This document shows positions 11,790 to 23,879 of a stretch of DNA of 64,000 nt, in pieces. Location of the stretch: NCBI RefSeq assembly GCF_000226115.1, contig NC_016460.1, forward strand, positions 1,860,001-1,924,000. Reading direction: 5' to 3'. The stretch is from Thermothielavioides terrestris NRRL 8126 (Eukaryota; Ascomycota; Sordariomycetes; Sordariales; Chaetomiaceae). A program made the position numbers and the translations under genes. The notes beneath the pieces were generated by a model, which made no database searches, was not told the DNA's origin, and saw nothing but the letters and a program-made list of their open reading frames with translations. How positions within the stretch are numbered: the first letter of the stretch is position 1; each line of letters starts with the position of its first letter.

Positions 11790-13920
11790 ATGGCCACGCG
11801 TTCAGAGCCGAGCTCCAACAAGCTCGTCGACGACAAGCACTCCACCGCGGTCGACACCAAGGACGTCGCGGTGCTCGAGTCGCCGTCTGCCAACGAAGAC
11901 TCGGGCTCCGACGAGGAGTTCTATGACGTCTCCAAGAACCCCTTTCTCGACCCGGAGGTCGCGGCCCACTGGCGGCAGGTCTACGAGGATGCAAAATACG
12001 AGTGCCGCCATGTGCTGGACCCGACTTTGACGTGGACGGAGGAGGAGGAGAAGCGGATTGTCCGGAAACTTGACTTGAGGGTCTGTACCTGGGCGGTACG
12101 TGTTCAGCATCAACGTCCTAGTCAGGATATTGGGGAGCTACTCGGCTGACGAAGGTTCCCAACAGTGTGTCATGTTCTTTGCCCTGCAAGTCGACCGCGG
12201 GAACCTCGCGCAGGCCGTGTCTGACAACCTACTGGACGACTTGGGACTCAACACGAACGGTAGGCGCCAGTAGCAGATGGCCCGTTACCCTGAGGCAATG
12301 CAATGTGCTAATGAATCCCGACAGACTACAACTATGGCAATGTCATCTTCCGGGTCGCCTTCCTCCTTGCCGAGCTGCCGTCGCAACTGGTGTCCAAAAA
12401 GATCGGGCCGGACCGGTGGATTCCCATCCAGATGGTCATCTGGTCCGTCGTGGCCATCTCCCAGTGCGCCATGACAAACCGGTCGGGCTTCCTCGCGACC
12501 CGCGCCTTGCTTGGCCTGCTCGAGGGTGGCTTCATTCCAGACATTGTGCTGTGGCTATCGTACTTCTACACCTCCCGCGAGCTGCCCATCCGGCTGAGGT
12601 CAGTCTTTAAGTCTTAAACTCCTCCGCCACGGGCTTTCCGAGGTGTGCTGACTTAAGGAAAAATTCAGCTACTTCTGGACGACGCTGTCGCTGACAACAA
12701 TCATCACCTCGCTGCTGGCGTTCGCCCTTCTCCACCTTCGCGGCGTGCACGGCTGGGCCGGCTGGAGGTGGCTGTTTCTGGTGGAGGGCCTAATCACGCT
12801 GAGCGTCGGCCTCGCGTCCTTCTTCATGATGCCGGCCTCTGCCGTGCAGACCAAGACGTGGTTCCGCCCCAAGGGCTGGTTCACCGACAGGGAGGTGGCC
12901 ATCGTGGTCAACCGCGTGCTGCGGGACGACCCGTCCAAGGGCGACATGCACAACCGCGAGGCCGTCACGCCGCGCCGGCTGTGGCAGGTGCTTAAGGAGT
13001 TCGACCTGTGGCCGCTGTACGCGCTCGGCATCCTCTGCTTCATCCCGCAGAACCCCCCTGGTGCGTACCTGACGCTGACGCTGCGGACGCTGGGGTTCGA
13101 CCCGTTCACGACGAATCTGCTCACGATTCCCAGTGTAAGTAATTGCGTGACGGCTTGCTCCTTGAGACTTTTTTGAAGCCAGTCGGCTAATTTGAACTTT
13201 CTTCGCAGACGGTCATCCACATCTTTACTCTGATCCTGCTCACCCGGCTGTCCGAGTGGCTCAACGAGCGGACGTTGACCGCGATGCTGCAAAACGTCTG
13301 GACGCTGCCGTGCATCATCGCGCTGCGCTTCTGGCCGGGCGTCATCCACAACGCGTGGGGCACCTATGCGCTAATCACGGTGTTGCTTTCGTATCCCTAC
13401 TGCCGTAAGCAGCCCTTGAGATTCCCTAATTACCCATTTTCAAAGTTCACGCAGCTAAACTAACGCCGCCCCTTCGGACCAGACGCCATCAATGTCGCAT
13501 GGGTTTCCAAGAATTCCAACACTGTCGGCTCGCGTACCGTCGCATCGGCCTTGTACAACGTACTTTACCCCCCCCCCCCCCCTCCCCCCCACAAGCTCGC
13601 CCCCTCCTACGTCCTCCCCAGCAGCAGGCACTAACCAGCGTGACCGACGGGACCAGATATCGGTACAAATCGGCGACGTGATCGCCAGCTTCATGTACCT
13701 CGACTACGACAAGCCGTATTACCACGACGGCAACACCAAGCTGCTGGCCATCAACATCCTGACCATCTTCCTGTTCCTGTTCACCAAGGTGTACTACGTG
13801 CTGCGCAACAGGTACAAGGAGAAGGTCTGGAACTCCATGACGGAGGCCGAGCGGGCCGAGTACATCAGGAACAGCCCTGTGAGGGGCACTCGGCGGCTGG
13901 ATTTCCGGTTGGCGCACTGA
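11790..13920 (+). CDS. MFS transporter, Dal5/allantoate permease (anion:cation symporter) family
   Basis: Seven exons (11790-12095, 12166-12259, 12325-12598, 12669-13134, 13209-13404, 13483-13559, 13657-13920) give 558 aa. After a hydrophilic acidic N-terminus the protein shows the family signatures: [13 protein letters not shown] in TM1, an [14 protein letters not shown] motif, [13 protein letters not shown], and [20 protein letters not shown] followed by ..[22 protein letters not shown]. This arrangement is that of the Dal5 subfamily (allantoate, nicotinate, pantothenate, and sulfur-compound carriers such as yeast Soa1). Substrate cannot be told from sequence. The last intron (13560-13656) contains a C15-T-C7 tract. 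It is divergent from the metalloprotease gene. Confidence 0.9.
13568..13590 (+). repeat. poly-C tract in intron 6 of the MFS gene
   Basis: C15-T-C7 lies between the GTACTT donor (13560) and the CAG acceptor (13656). A normal CTAAC branch site follows at about 13631. Confidence 0.85.
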
Positions 13921-15069
13921 TGTGTCGCTTGACAGGCGGTCAGCAGATAGAGTGGTGGGTGCGAAAAGTCCGCCTGGGCTTCCAGGTAACCATACGCGTC
14001 CGTGTACGGCGCATGGGGGGTGACAGAGACAATCTGTTTTGGAGAGCCGAGGGCAAATCAGTGGCTGAGCTAGAGTCGGAGAGAAGAGGATGTAGATCGG
14101 CGGTGCTCCTACTACTCTGCGGGAGGAAGACAGAGCCCTATATACACATGCAGGCGCACAGCCTCGCAGAGCCACAGAGCCATGGACAAGGCGCCAGTGT
14201 ACTCGTGCGACGCTCAATCCAACGCTGGCTGGACCTTACATCCCTCTTGCAGCAGCTGGGTGTCAACGCCAAATGTCTAGGCTGGTAGATATCCTTCCAC
14301 GTTGGATTCCAGACACGCCGTCAAGCCAGGCCCTGCAACGAGCCTCGAGACATCGGTAGTGACAGACCAGCTGCTGTCTCGGCCTGTCGGGAGCCACGGG
14401 GCCAATACTGTGTACTCTGTTGGTGTTCTCAGAAAGATGTCTTTCCTGTCCTGGATAAGGGTATGTAAGCTAGTCATCGGTTGGGTGACTGTGATCGAGC
14501 CGCGCATCCTGCGACCTGCTCCCCAGGATGTTGGGGCCTCGGCTCATCGGGAGAGCCAGGGGGCCGCTGTAGATGCGGCGGCCCACCCGGTCCAGTATTC
14601 TTGAATGATATCTCTTCACGTTTCGCTTGCATGGTCGGGGTATGAGCGCGGAGCGGCCGACCCGAAATCGAAGAGTTTCAAACGCGCCGCGCTGTCGACG
14701 CCGAGGGGTGTCGCCGTGAGCCCAGCTGCAATCTTCCAGCCGGCTGACGACCTCGACCAGTTCTCCAGGCCACCATCGCCAATTGACTTAGTTCGACTGT
14801 GACAAGCATCTTCCAGGTTGTAATTGGAGGTGTTCCAGAAACTAGCAGGCAATCAAGCTGGCTGGCCTCCAGCCGTCGAGCGACATAGGGATTCGGGTTG
14901 TCCTTAGCGTGTCGTAAACAGCGAATTCTCCTTCCAGGCGAACGGAGCTTCAAATAGCCAGATTCGGTGAGTAATGGATGGCGTCGTCCTGCAAAACGGG
15001 GTACTGGAGGGAACATTGAGGACGATCTGCTGGTCGATGGCGTGTAGGAAACCCCGAGATGGCCCAATG
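13921..15069. other. intergenic, no gene recognised
   Basis: About 1.15 kb with only short frames on both strands, none with motifs or splice patterns I can support. Confidence 0.5.
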
Positions 15070-15483
15070 CTAAGACACTCCACTGGGCGGTCGCGGAATG
15101 GTAGAACAGGGCGCATATTGACAGTCGTTGTCCTCTTCAGGAAACAAAAGATGAGGCGGGTAGGCAAGGGGCCTTATGAAATCCGAAAAGGGGGAAAGCC
15201 AGACGTATGATCCTCCTAGGCGAACCAATGCGTGCCCAGGTAGAGGATGCACGTTAGGTGGCAACCTAGATGGCGCGCGTCGTCTCCGATTTTCGCCCTT
15301 TCCCTCCGCAACGCAGTCATCGCACCACTTGTTGACCTTGTTGTCCGTGAGCGAATGGTTGTATTGTGGATACGAGCATTTCCGCCGGTACGGATAGTGC
15401 TCGCAGTAGTAGACTCGCTCGACTCCGTCGGACCTGTGCCCGCATTTGCGGTAAACGGTCGGTGGTGCCGCTTTGAAACACAT
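15070..15483 (-). CDS. possible small Cys/His-rich hypothetical protein
   Basis: A 137-aa minus-strand frame begins MCFKAAPPTVYRKCGHRSDG and continues with spaced Cys residues (VYYCEHYPYRRKC, KWCDDC). This resembles small fungal hypothetical proteins that start M-C-x-F/Y and carry a CGH motif plus a terminal CxxC, probably binding zinc. After residue 60 the composition becomes unremarkable, so the true 3' end may lie earlier or behind an intron. No function is assigned. Confidence 0.42.
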   Translation of the reverse strand: MCFKAAPPTVYRKCGHRSDGVERVYYCEHYPYRRKCSYPQYNHSLTDNKVNKWCDDCVAEGKGENRRRRAPSRLPPNVHPLPGHALVRLGGSYVWLSPFSDFIRPLAYPPHLLFPEEDNDCQYAPCSTIPRPPSGVS

Positions 15484-16132
15484 GCTCGGCGTTTGATGCC
15501 GCGGATGTCAACCTGTTTGGTGTCAGCTCGGCTCGCTGGTGTTCGGTGGTGGGCTCTATTACCTGCTTGTGCCAACCCTGCTTGCGAGATTCCAGAGGCG
15601 GAGAAAACGGCCGAGCCTTCCAGGTTGTTGTAGGGAGATTCTCCCACCATTAAATGGTTCACTCACGGTTATGGTTCACACCATGAATCTGGCCCCCAGT
15701 GATCATCTGCCTTGAACGCCACATCAGTTCTTGGCAAGGCATAAAGGAAGGCAACTGGTTCAGCAGACTGCAATTGGCCGCAAGGCCAAGGAACTTCGTT
15801 AGCGGAGAAGCCGAGGGTGAGTCAAAGCTGAAGCTTCACCGACCAAAGTGCTCCCATTCGTGCGTCCGGCCAGCATGCGTGATGTCTAATTACAAAAGCA
15901 GACTCGCGCACCGGGAGCGGGGCTGTCATGCCCAATCCTGGACCAGGTTCGCTGTTGGCCAACCTGCGACTAATGCAGGACACAGTCTAGGTGAGCTGCC
16001 TGCGTTCGTTTTGTGCTTGTGACTCGGGTAATCCCGATGAATCCGCGCCGGGATCAATGACATCCTCGCAGCGAGAAGCCGCTGATCTGTCGAACAGGCA
16101 AATCTTCGAACAGTCGGTCCACATCAAACCGA
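15484..16132. other. intergenic, nothing recognised
   Basis: About 650 bp between two minus-strand genes. No motif-bearing frame or RNA gene is seen. Confidence 0.5.
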
Positions 16133-17016
16133 CTATGCCTCCTCACCCTTCGTCTTGGTCACGCCTGTCTCTTCGTCCGGCGCCATCTGCCGGAACATGG
16201 TCATGGGGTCAAAGAAGACCTCGACCTTCTGCAGCTGCAGCTTGTCATTCACCTCGGCCACCGCGATGCCCTCAATGTCGATCTCCCCGCCGTGCGCCTT
16301 GATCCTGACGTTCTCCCCCTTGCTGCACCAGCGCCCACCACACCGGTCAGCACTCACTCCCGTTTGCCGCCATCGGAGGTGGGGAAAATGGAAAGAAAGG
16401 AAGGGCAAGGTATTAGAACCAGAGAGAGAGAAACCCACTTATTCACGCCGACGTAATCCTCCTTCATAGTGCCCCAATGCCGCCAGCGGAACGCGACCCT
16501 GGGCGGGCCCGCGTACACCTCGAGCACCTCCCATGCGAAGGTGGGCATCATGCGCTTGAAGGTCTTGTGCGACGCGTCGAAGCTGCAGCGCGCGGGGCAG
16601 TAGTACTCGTTGGGCTCGAGGATGGCGTTGTACGTGCCGACCCGCAGCATGTGCTCGCCCGACTGCTCCGGCCCGCCGTTGACCGAGAACTTGTACGAGG
16701 ACAAGTCGATGGTGCGCCAGTCCGCCAGGTCCACCTTGTGGCTCGCCTCGATCTCCCAGTTCTTGACCAGCTTTTCGACCAGGTCTGGGAGCGAGCCGGC
16801 TTGGTGGGAGGCTTTCTTAGCTGGTAAGAGAGGGAATTGGTGAGTCTGGGGCGAGAGTTCACCGGGGGCTTTGATCAATTGCTTACTTTCAGACCAGACC
16901 TTGCGCGTCTTGCTGTAGTCGGGCGCCCGCCCGTGGCGCCAGTTGACGTTCGTGTCTTTGAGAACGGCGTCGGCGTCTAGCACGTAATCCGGCAACCCAG
17001 CGTCTGCGACCGCCAT
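16133..17016 (-). CDS. pathogen-related protein family (SnoaL-like fold)
   Basis: Three exons (17016-16887, 16820-16439, 16322-16133) give 233 aa. The start MAVADAGLPDYVLDADAVL is followed by family signatures: WRHGRAPDYSKTRKVW, SLPDLVEKLVKNWEIEASHK, TYNAILEPNEYYCP, SHKTFKRMMPTFAWEVLEVY, FRWRHWGTMK, then AHGGEIDIEGIAVAEV and FFDPMTMFRQMAPDE. These match the pathogen-related protein family first named from plants and common in filamentous fungi, built on a SnoaL/NTF2-like fold. Catalytic activity is not established for the family. Splicing at the VN|NKGEN junction restores the conserved block. A longer upstream in-frame start at 17247 is judged less likely. Confidence 0.85.
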
Positions 17017-18140
17017 GGTGGCTGTGTGGCGAGTGATCTTTTGCAAGTACAAGGTATTCTGTACTTGAGAGAAGGTCAACCTGGACGTAGACGCAACGGT
17101 GCCTCGACCAAACCCCTGAGGAACGAGGAGTGGAAATCCCCGCCGGTAGGTAAGATGCGGACGGAATCGCTTGTTTTTATCGAAGCCGCGCCTTCCCTCC
17201 TCCGGCCAGGAAGCGTATGGTCCCCTCACCCGGAACGTTGGTTCCAACCCCTCCCTCCTTATGTTCGCTTCCGAGGCCTAGATCCCCGTCTCCGATCCGA
17301 CTGGATGGGGTCATGGGCGCGGTGTGTCTTCATCTTGGCAATCAAGCGATGGAGCAGCAACCCGCTTGGCGGCCTCCGGGCGTGCATGCTGCTCGGGTGG
17401 AACAGGAGCGGATCTGGCTTCCTCGGTCTTCCCCCAGCCTGTGTCACGCGAGAATAAGCTGGCTGGTTGGGGTCCAACGGGATATGTATGTACCACTAAG
17501 TTCTGCGTCCTCGGCACCTTGGGTTTGGTCGATTTGTCAAGGGTGATTGGTGGGGAACTCGCTTCCTGATCTATCGTCAATGCAGATAAGAGAGAGCCTG
17601 CAGCTTACACCTGCATGTCTTACTTACGAGTTGTTGTGTGGTCGGGGATGGCAGTTGCGGCAACCCTGATCCGAAAGCAATATCTTCTCGCGGCCTTGAG
17701 AGAGCGAAGGGTGACCTCGGCAAGCGGAGATGATGCGAGCCCGCCAACGGCGTTCCAGCGCATTCTGCCATGCAGCTAGGAGCAACAACCAACGTGCGGC
17801 AACAGACCCTCTTCCGTCGTGCCTCACGCTACGGCGTCGATCCAGCTAGCTCTCCCGCGGCCCGCTCTGTGTCAATCCGCGGAAATCGCCGGCCAATCCG
17901 ATCACCGGCAAATCAAATCGAGTGGCGGCCCAGGTGTATGTACATAGGCGGAATGGCCCGAGTTGCATAGCGAACCAGGCACAACTGGAAGACACCACAA
18001 GGGACGATGGCCGGCAGCTTTGAAAGGGGGGAAACGGACAACAACCATCACTAGACTCACCAGGCGACGAACTTTGAATTAGCTAGCCAACTACAACCAC
18101 TGGCACCAAGTGCGGTCCTCAACAGAGTAACTACAACAAG
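17017..18140. other. intergenic, no gene recognised
   Basis: About 1.1 kb, with the promoter of the pathogen-related gene at its left end and the 3' side of the PIPK-like gene at its right end. Short overlapping frames only. Confidence 0.5.
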
Positions 18141-19299
18141 TCAATCCTCCCTGATTTCGACAATGCTCCTGCACATCTTGAGGAACCGCCCGCGATACTC
18201 GTCCGGCGTGGTAGTGATGCTCATGTGGCCGTGTTTGCTGACCAGCACGTTCCAGAGCCTGATCAGCAGCGTCATCAGCCGCGGCTGGATCTTGTGCTTG
18301 GCCCAGAAGAAGTCCAGGATGGAGGCGCGAAACACGTGTTTCCCGTCTGCCGACATAACGCCCGTTCTCCAGGTCGGCGAAGAAGAGTCCGAGACGGACT
18401 GCGAGCCTGACGAACCCGAGAAAACTGCCGCTGGCTGGGCTGTGCGAATGCGCACGAGAAAGAGGGAGTAGTCGACGGCGTTGTGCTCTGCTAGCAGCTG
18501 TGTGTCCGCATCCAAGCTGGCGAAGAAATCCTCTGCTTGTTCGCGACGGAGGACGATCTTGTCGTGGAATTCATCGGCAAGACGACTCTTGGTGGCCTCG
18601 CTCGCGAGAGCGCCGCCGGCGATGTCTCGCTCAGGGTAGAAATACGACGTGGGCTTCAGGTCCCAGTGTTCCCACTCCAGCTCGCCGCGCTTCTTGGCCT
18701 CCTCTTGGCCGTACAGGATATTATCCATAACAATGTGGTGAGAAGGCGCACAGCGGAAAAGCCGCCCTAGTGACGGACCGGATACCGCAAGGAAGTCGTA
18801 TATTCGAACCAGCAGGGACCGCGGATGGGTGGCCATGTGCTGGACGTACGGATCCAGGAGGTCTTCGCGGAAATACGAGTGTTCAGAATGCCGTGGGACC
18901 GACTTGACGAGGCGTTTCTGGTCGGCGGTGGAGTAGAATGTCTGAAACGGGAGAGCTGGGTCTAAGTCGCCTGCATCCAGCCCGGAACACGAGACAAGTG
19001 CCACTCACCGATCCAGAGAATCCCATGTCCCCTACAGCTTTGAGGGCCTCCTCCCTCTGCCTGCCTTCGCGCGGCTGAAACGACTTGATATAGTCATCGT
19101 CGCTGACATTCCAGTGTCTCCGGCGGACATTGGAAAAGTCTTCGGGACTGATCCTGCGCAGGACGAGCTGGTAGAGCGAGAAGAATGCCGACAACAGCGC
19201 CAGAATCACAGCAAGAGCGTTGCCTGGGCGCTTCTGATTTGCAGAAGGCTCGGCGATTGCCCGTACGATTGATCGTGCGATTTTCTGCTGTCGTCCCAT
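18141..19299 (-). CDS. compact phosphatidylinositol phosphate kinase-fold protein
   Basis: Two exons (19299-19009, 18941-18141) give 363 aa. A hydrophobic segment near residues 28-47 (NALAVILALLSAFFSLYQLV) precedes the kinase-like part. PIPK landmarks are present: the glycine-rich loop GFSGSTFYST formed across the intron, a lysine in RLVKSVPRHSEHSYF, a LLVRIYDFLAVSG strand, VMDNIL, the DYSLFLVRI catalytic segment, and RASILDFFWAKHKIQP with the metal-binding Asp. It is far smaller than Mss4 or Fab1 and has no accessory domain, like other fungal single-domain PIPK relatives. Membrane anchorage by the N-terminal segment is inferred. Confidence 0.8.
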
Positions 19300-19504
19300 C
19301 AGAGCGGTGCAATTGTGGATTTCCTGACTTGGTTATGACTGTCCCTGATGCTGGGCATCGTGAATTCTCGATGTGCACTTCGTCGGGCGTTGCGTGTCCA
19401 GGCGAGGGGAGGCTCACGCCGTGTTGGGAAGGGAGCGCCCATGACGTCAGTTGTCTCGGCTAGAGCCGAAGGCTGGCAAGGAACATAAGTGGAACACCGC
19501 CAAG

Positions 19505-19680
19505 TTGTCGTTTGCAAGCACCAGGTTAAAGTGGGTCCAAGTACCTGCAACATACCCCAATTTGAACAACAGTAGCCAACAGTGGGCAACCATCGCCATC
19601 GATCTTGAAGCTGTAGATACTACAAAAAACAGCCTAAATAGCTATTTTCTAGTGTTTTTGCGTACTTGTTGATGGCTCTA
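19505..19680 (+). repeat. left terminal inverted repeat (176 bp)
   Basis: It is the reverse complement of 37651-37826 over its full length without indels. About a dozen mismatches occur, almost all transitions. It is GC-normal compared with the RIP-degraded interior. Confidence 0.9.
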
Positions 19681-20044
19681 CGATTTATTCTAGCTTAGTC
19701 AGCCAGCGATCAATCGAATACTAGGCGTAATGCCGAATACTTACCCTTAAACCCCTACTTCCTAGCTACCGACTTATTCTTAGGCGTTCAATATACTTTA
19801 ATGGCTTACTACCATCTTCTAGCCTTCTTAAAGCTGTAGATGATGCCTTATTCGAAGGTACTATATAGAATTCTATAGTATTACGCCCTCTATACTTCCT
19901 AGCGTTGCCTAGCTAGCCTAGCCTACCTAGCGACCTCCTAACTCTATTCTTAGGCACCTAGGCGATCTACTATATATAATCCTTCGAACTCGCCCTCTTT
20001 ACGCCCTAGTACGGTTCTCAATAGCGCCTTCGAAGCGTAGTCGT

Positions 20045-21903
20045 ATGCCTATACAACGGAGTAAGGTGCTTAAACCATCTCGCCGCAGTGCCCGCCTAGC
20101 TCCTAAACCTCCTAAACCTCCTAAGCCCCCCGAGCTTACTGCTAACGCCGCTAGTCGGATTAAGATCGTCTTACACCGTGCCGCCAATGCCCTAGCCAAT
20201 GCAACGCCTACCGGTAACAAGCAGATCAAAGTCGTCTTACGCTATACCGCCGAAGCCGCTACGTCCAAAGCTACTACCACTTTCGTTGTCAATGCCCTAG
20301 CCGATATAACGTCTACTAGTAATAAGAGGATTAGGGTCGTCTTGCACTATACTATTGAAGCTACCGCTATTGTAGAACCGATCTAACGTCGCTAGGCTTA
20401 TAATATATCGAAGCTATAGAATAGAAGTATATCCGCTATTCGCTTACGTTTATAATTAAAGCCTATATTTTATTTAAAGTCCTAGGTATATTCGAAATTA
20501 CGTTCTATATCCTAGGGGCGTTTAGATCGCTAGTCGTAACGCCTCCGATTACCGCCCTTTAAACCGATCGAAATACTTGATTCGGAAGAAGGTTTCGATA
20601 TAGAGGAGGCTTCATAAGGCCACTTATAAGAGGAGGATATTAATATCTATATATATAACAAACTACTATCCTTACTACTATAGCCGTTATAACGGTTTAA
20701 CGTATTGCGTCTATCGTACTAGCTTTCTTGATTGCTAGATGCCTCGCTACTATCTATACTACTATAGGCCCGAACCTAAAACCGCTTTTGATCGTCTATA
20801 CTAGATACCTTGCCACTATTAGTACAATCATAGGCCTAAACCTAAGACCGCTCCTAATCGCCTACACTAGATACTACACTATTAGCTTATATATCGTGTT
20901 CCCTTCGTCGTCGAGCTAATAATATATCGGCGGAATAGCCTACCCTACTAAACGTAATTATCGTCAATATTACCTATATCGCTATATTCTTCCTAAATAT
21001 ATTTTACTAGAGCCTTCGAATATTGTTACCGCTTCTATAGAAGTGGACCTATCGCTATAAAGTTCTAGTAGAATACATTGAATAGGGCAACAAGGTTGAC
21101 GATTTAGCTATTAGCAACAGTTTAGACGCGAAGATCGAGGATATTATATCTAGCCTATACAACGAAGTGGTTAGCAACGTTCAACGAAGTAGTATTATAT
21201 TAGATCTTAAGTATATAGCTACTTTTATAAACGTAGTTGCCTATATAAGCGCGAAAGCCAACTCAATAGTCTAGTCGAATTCGAAGAGGGCACGTTTTTC
21301 GTAGACGTGTCTAATATATATTAGCGATATCGACGAACTAATAAAGGCGCTATTAAGCTAACCTACAAAGGACTATTTTATTAGTATTAAGTATAAATTC
21401 GAGCTAACCGATATACTACAAATAGCATCTTTAGTTGCTTCCACGCCCTTACCTCCTATACCTACGCCTTCTCACCAACTGTTCAATCGCACTGCTATAG
21501 TACTAGCCAACACTAGTCGATCTACGTAGTTAACCGAACTGGTTACACCTACTAGCAAGGGCTAGAGATTAGCAGCTAAGCGCAAGACACCTATAAATAT
21601 AATGTTGTAAAAGGTAGAAGATCGCAACGCTTAAGAGCTAAACAAGGTATATTTCCATCTTCTAGTAGATAAATAGCGCTATAACCTAGGTATAGCCTAT
21701 TAGAACTACTATAAAGATATAGATATACAGTTCTAGTTCTATTACTAGATAAATAGCGATAGCACCTACTATCCTATTACTATTCAAGAGATAGTAGAGT
21801 AGGCTACCTAGATCAAACGTTAAAAGGCTACTATTGATAGCGCCCTAGGTGCCCTAGTCAAGAAATAGATCGGTTCTACGAAGACTAAGGCTAATTAAAG
21901 CGT
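20045..21903 (+). pseudogene. 5' part of a long unknown ORF of the DNA transposon (RIP-decayed)
   Basis: One reading frame runs from ATG 20045 to the LTR insertion, about 620 codons, broken only by TAG/TAA/TGA codons at positions expected of Gln, Trp or Arg (C-to-T or G-to-A changes). The first 113 codons are intact. They encode a basic, Pro-rich start (KPSRRSARLAPKP) and repeated blocks of the form IKVVL..A...AT.T.NK. An acidic stretch (ILDSEEGFDIEEA) and a coiled, charged region follow. No known domain is recognised. The frame resumes in phase at 35100 once the LTR element and one target-site copy are removed. This is a second gene beside the transposase within the same TIRs. Confidence 0.65.
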
Positions 21904-22223
21904 TGTTATAGCATATATGTGAACTGCTATCGAGTAAGAGCTAGCATAGTTCTAAGACGGAGTAAGCACCTAGAACCTAGAAGCTTGTATCTATAACGTA
22001 CAATATAACGTATATACTCGGAGCCTAGGAACCGTAGCTAAAAGGGTAGGCAATTACCCACCGAGGCGGAGAAAGATTCCTAATCTTCTAAGGATTAGCC
22101 TCTAATTACAATAGGAGATATATATAGACAATGTCGCCTTAGAAACTATAGCTACTCGTCCTAATCACTATAACTCTCTACCTTAAGGCATCTTACCAGT
22201 AGCACTTAAAGACTCCTATTATA
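21904..22223 (+). repeat. 5' LTR of the Ty3/Gypsy element (320 bp)
   Basis: It matches 34780-35099 at equal length. The differences I see are mainly transitions. Confidence 0.92.
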
Positions 22224-23382
22224 GATTCTAATCCTTCTTCCTCTACTAGCTAAAATGCTGTCTATTTATAGTACCTTAACTGAGACACCTATATCCTCGT
22301 CCCACTTATCGCTATTAGTTACTGTTAATTCGTCTACAAATCTAGTACAACTTTATAATTCTGAAACAAGGTCTCTTCCCAACTCTTACTACCTATCTTC
22401 TTTACCTTCTAGTGTTCTACTATAGGGAGAGACGCTCTCTATAAGGGACCTACTATAGAGGGTATAGGCCTATATTACTTAGCTTTAGGCCCTAAAGGAG
22501 CTTAAGGACTAAGAGGAGAAATTGCTTTAGTCGTTAAGAATAGGCGAGCTGCCTAGTAAACGGAAGAGGAACGGTACTAAATTAATCGACGATAGTGAGA
22601 ATAGAGGGTAGGATCGCTAAGCTATTAAGGTCAAGAACATTACGCTATTAGAAAAGAACGTTACCTTTCGAAAATATTGGATTTAGCTCTAAGATCTTTA
22701 TTAAGCCTTTAAAGGTAACCTTAAACGCTTTAAAATAGAAAAGAATCGGATCCTCTTTACTATCGATAAGATAGAGTAAACGCTATATACCTACTAGTAT
22801 AGCTACTATAACAACCTACTAAAAGAAGAACAAATAATAGCAGAGTCGATATAGAGAGTCTTTAAAGACTAGACTACTTTGTATATCAAGGACCTTGCTA
22901 ATAGTCAGTTAGAAATCGCTAAGGCTATCGACTAGACAAAGCAATGAAAGGGCTAGAGCCCTTTAAACTTTTACTAATACCTCAATTCCTTAAAGGCCTA
23001 GACTAAGCGCTAAGACAATAAGAAATAGGCTCTCCTATTCTACTCTAAGTTGTTGCTATAGATTTAGTTGTATATCGACTAATACTTCCTTAAAAAACCT
23101 AAGACCTACAAGGCTATAGTTCAGCTAGCAACCTAGATTTAGAATGTTAAATAGCATAACACTCGCTAAGGACCCCTAAAAATCAATTAAAGATCTAAGC
23201 AGCCCTCTGATTATAGATAGCGAGGTCGAAGGCAATCTATATATCAGGATCGTTATAGTCGGCCCCGCTTTAACAACGTAGTAGAAAAGGAAAAGTAAAG
23301 CTATAACGACAAGGAGGCAAAGGACAAGAGTAACAATTCCTTTACCTATTAGACCTATAGTAAGATAGGTCACTTCTCCTAC
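22224..23382 (+). pseudogene. gag of the Ty3/Gypsy element, 5' part
   Basis: A decayed gag frame leads to a zinc knuckle at 23347-23382. Its two visible Cys codons now read TAT (Tyr) and its His codon CAC at 23371 is intact. The last residues of the knuckle lie across the inserted inner element at 29324-29329. The third Cys codon there reads TAC. All three changes fit TGY to TAY. Confidence 0.75.
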
Positions 23383-23879
23383 TAGATTGGGGTGATAGAC
23401 TACCTAGACATAGGGGGACCTAGTTTTTCTACTTTTCTATTTGTCTCAGAGCGTTGCATTCGTTGTCAAAGGGTCTAGCCCTCTAATCACATATATTTAA
23501 GTGGGCTAAGCCCATCTTCTTTATTATTAAATAAAACATCAAGCAGTTGTTAATATACGTTCGTTGACACTACGTTAGTGGTCCTCCTTCTTCTAGGAAG
23601 GCTATTGAGCCTCTCCTTTCGTTGTTCTACCTCTATCTAGACGATAGGCATTCGAGCTATTGAGCTCTAACCGTATTCTTATTGTCTTTTGTCTTTCTAC
23701 TATATCCCACTAGACGTACCTAAGCTATATATCTTCCTTTTAAGAGATATCCTTCCTACTATTCGATATACACTATCTTCATTCGTCTAGAGGTACACTA
23801 CATTCCTTTAGGAGCTATCTTGTACGCCTGATCCTAGGTATAGTAGGGTAGGTTGGTATAGAGGTTTTATACTATTTTA
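23383..23879 (+). repeat. 5' LTR of the inner element (497 bp)
   Basis: It is a direct repeat of 28823-29319. It starts TAGATTGGGG and ends TATTTTA, where the other copy has CATTTCA. Confidence 0.9.

Noticed and set aside
15216..15662. 148- and 128-codon ORFs overlapping on opposite strands
   Set aside because: Neither shows motifs or splice structure; the only frame here with a recognisable Cys pattern is the one at 15483-15070.
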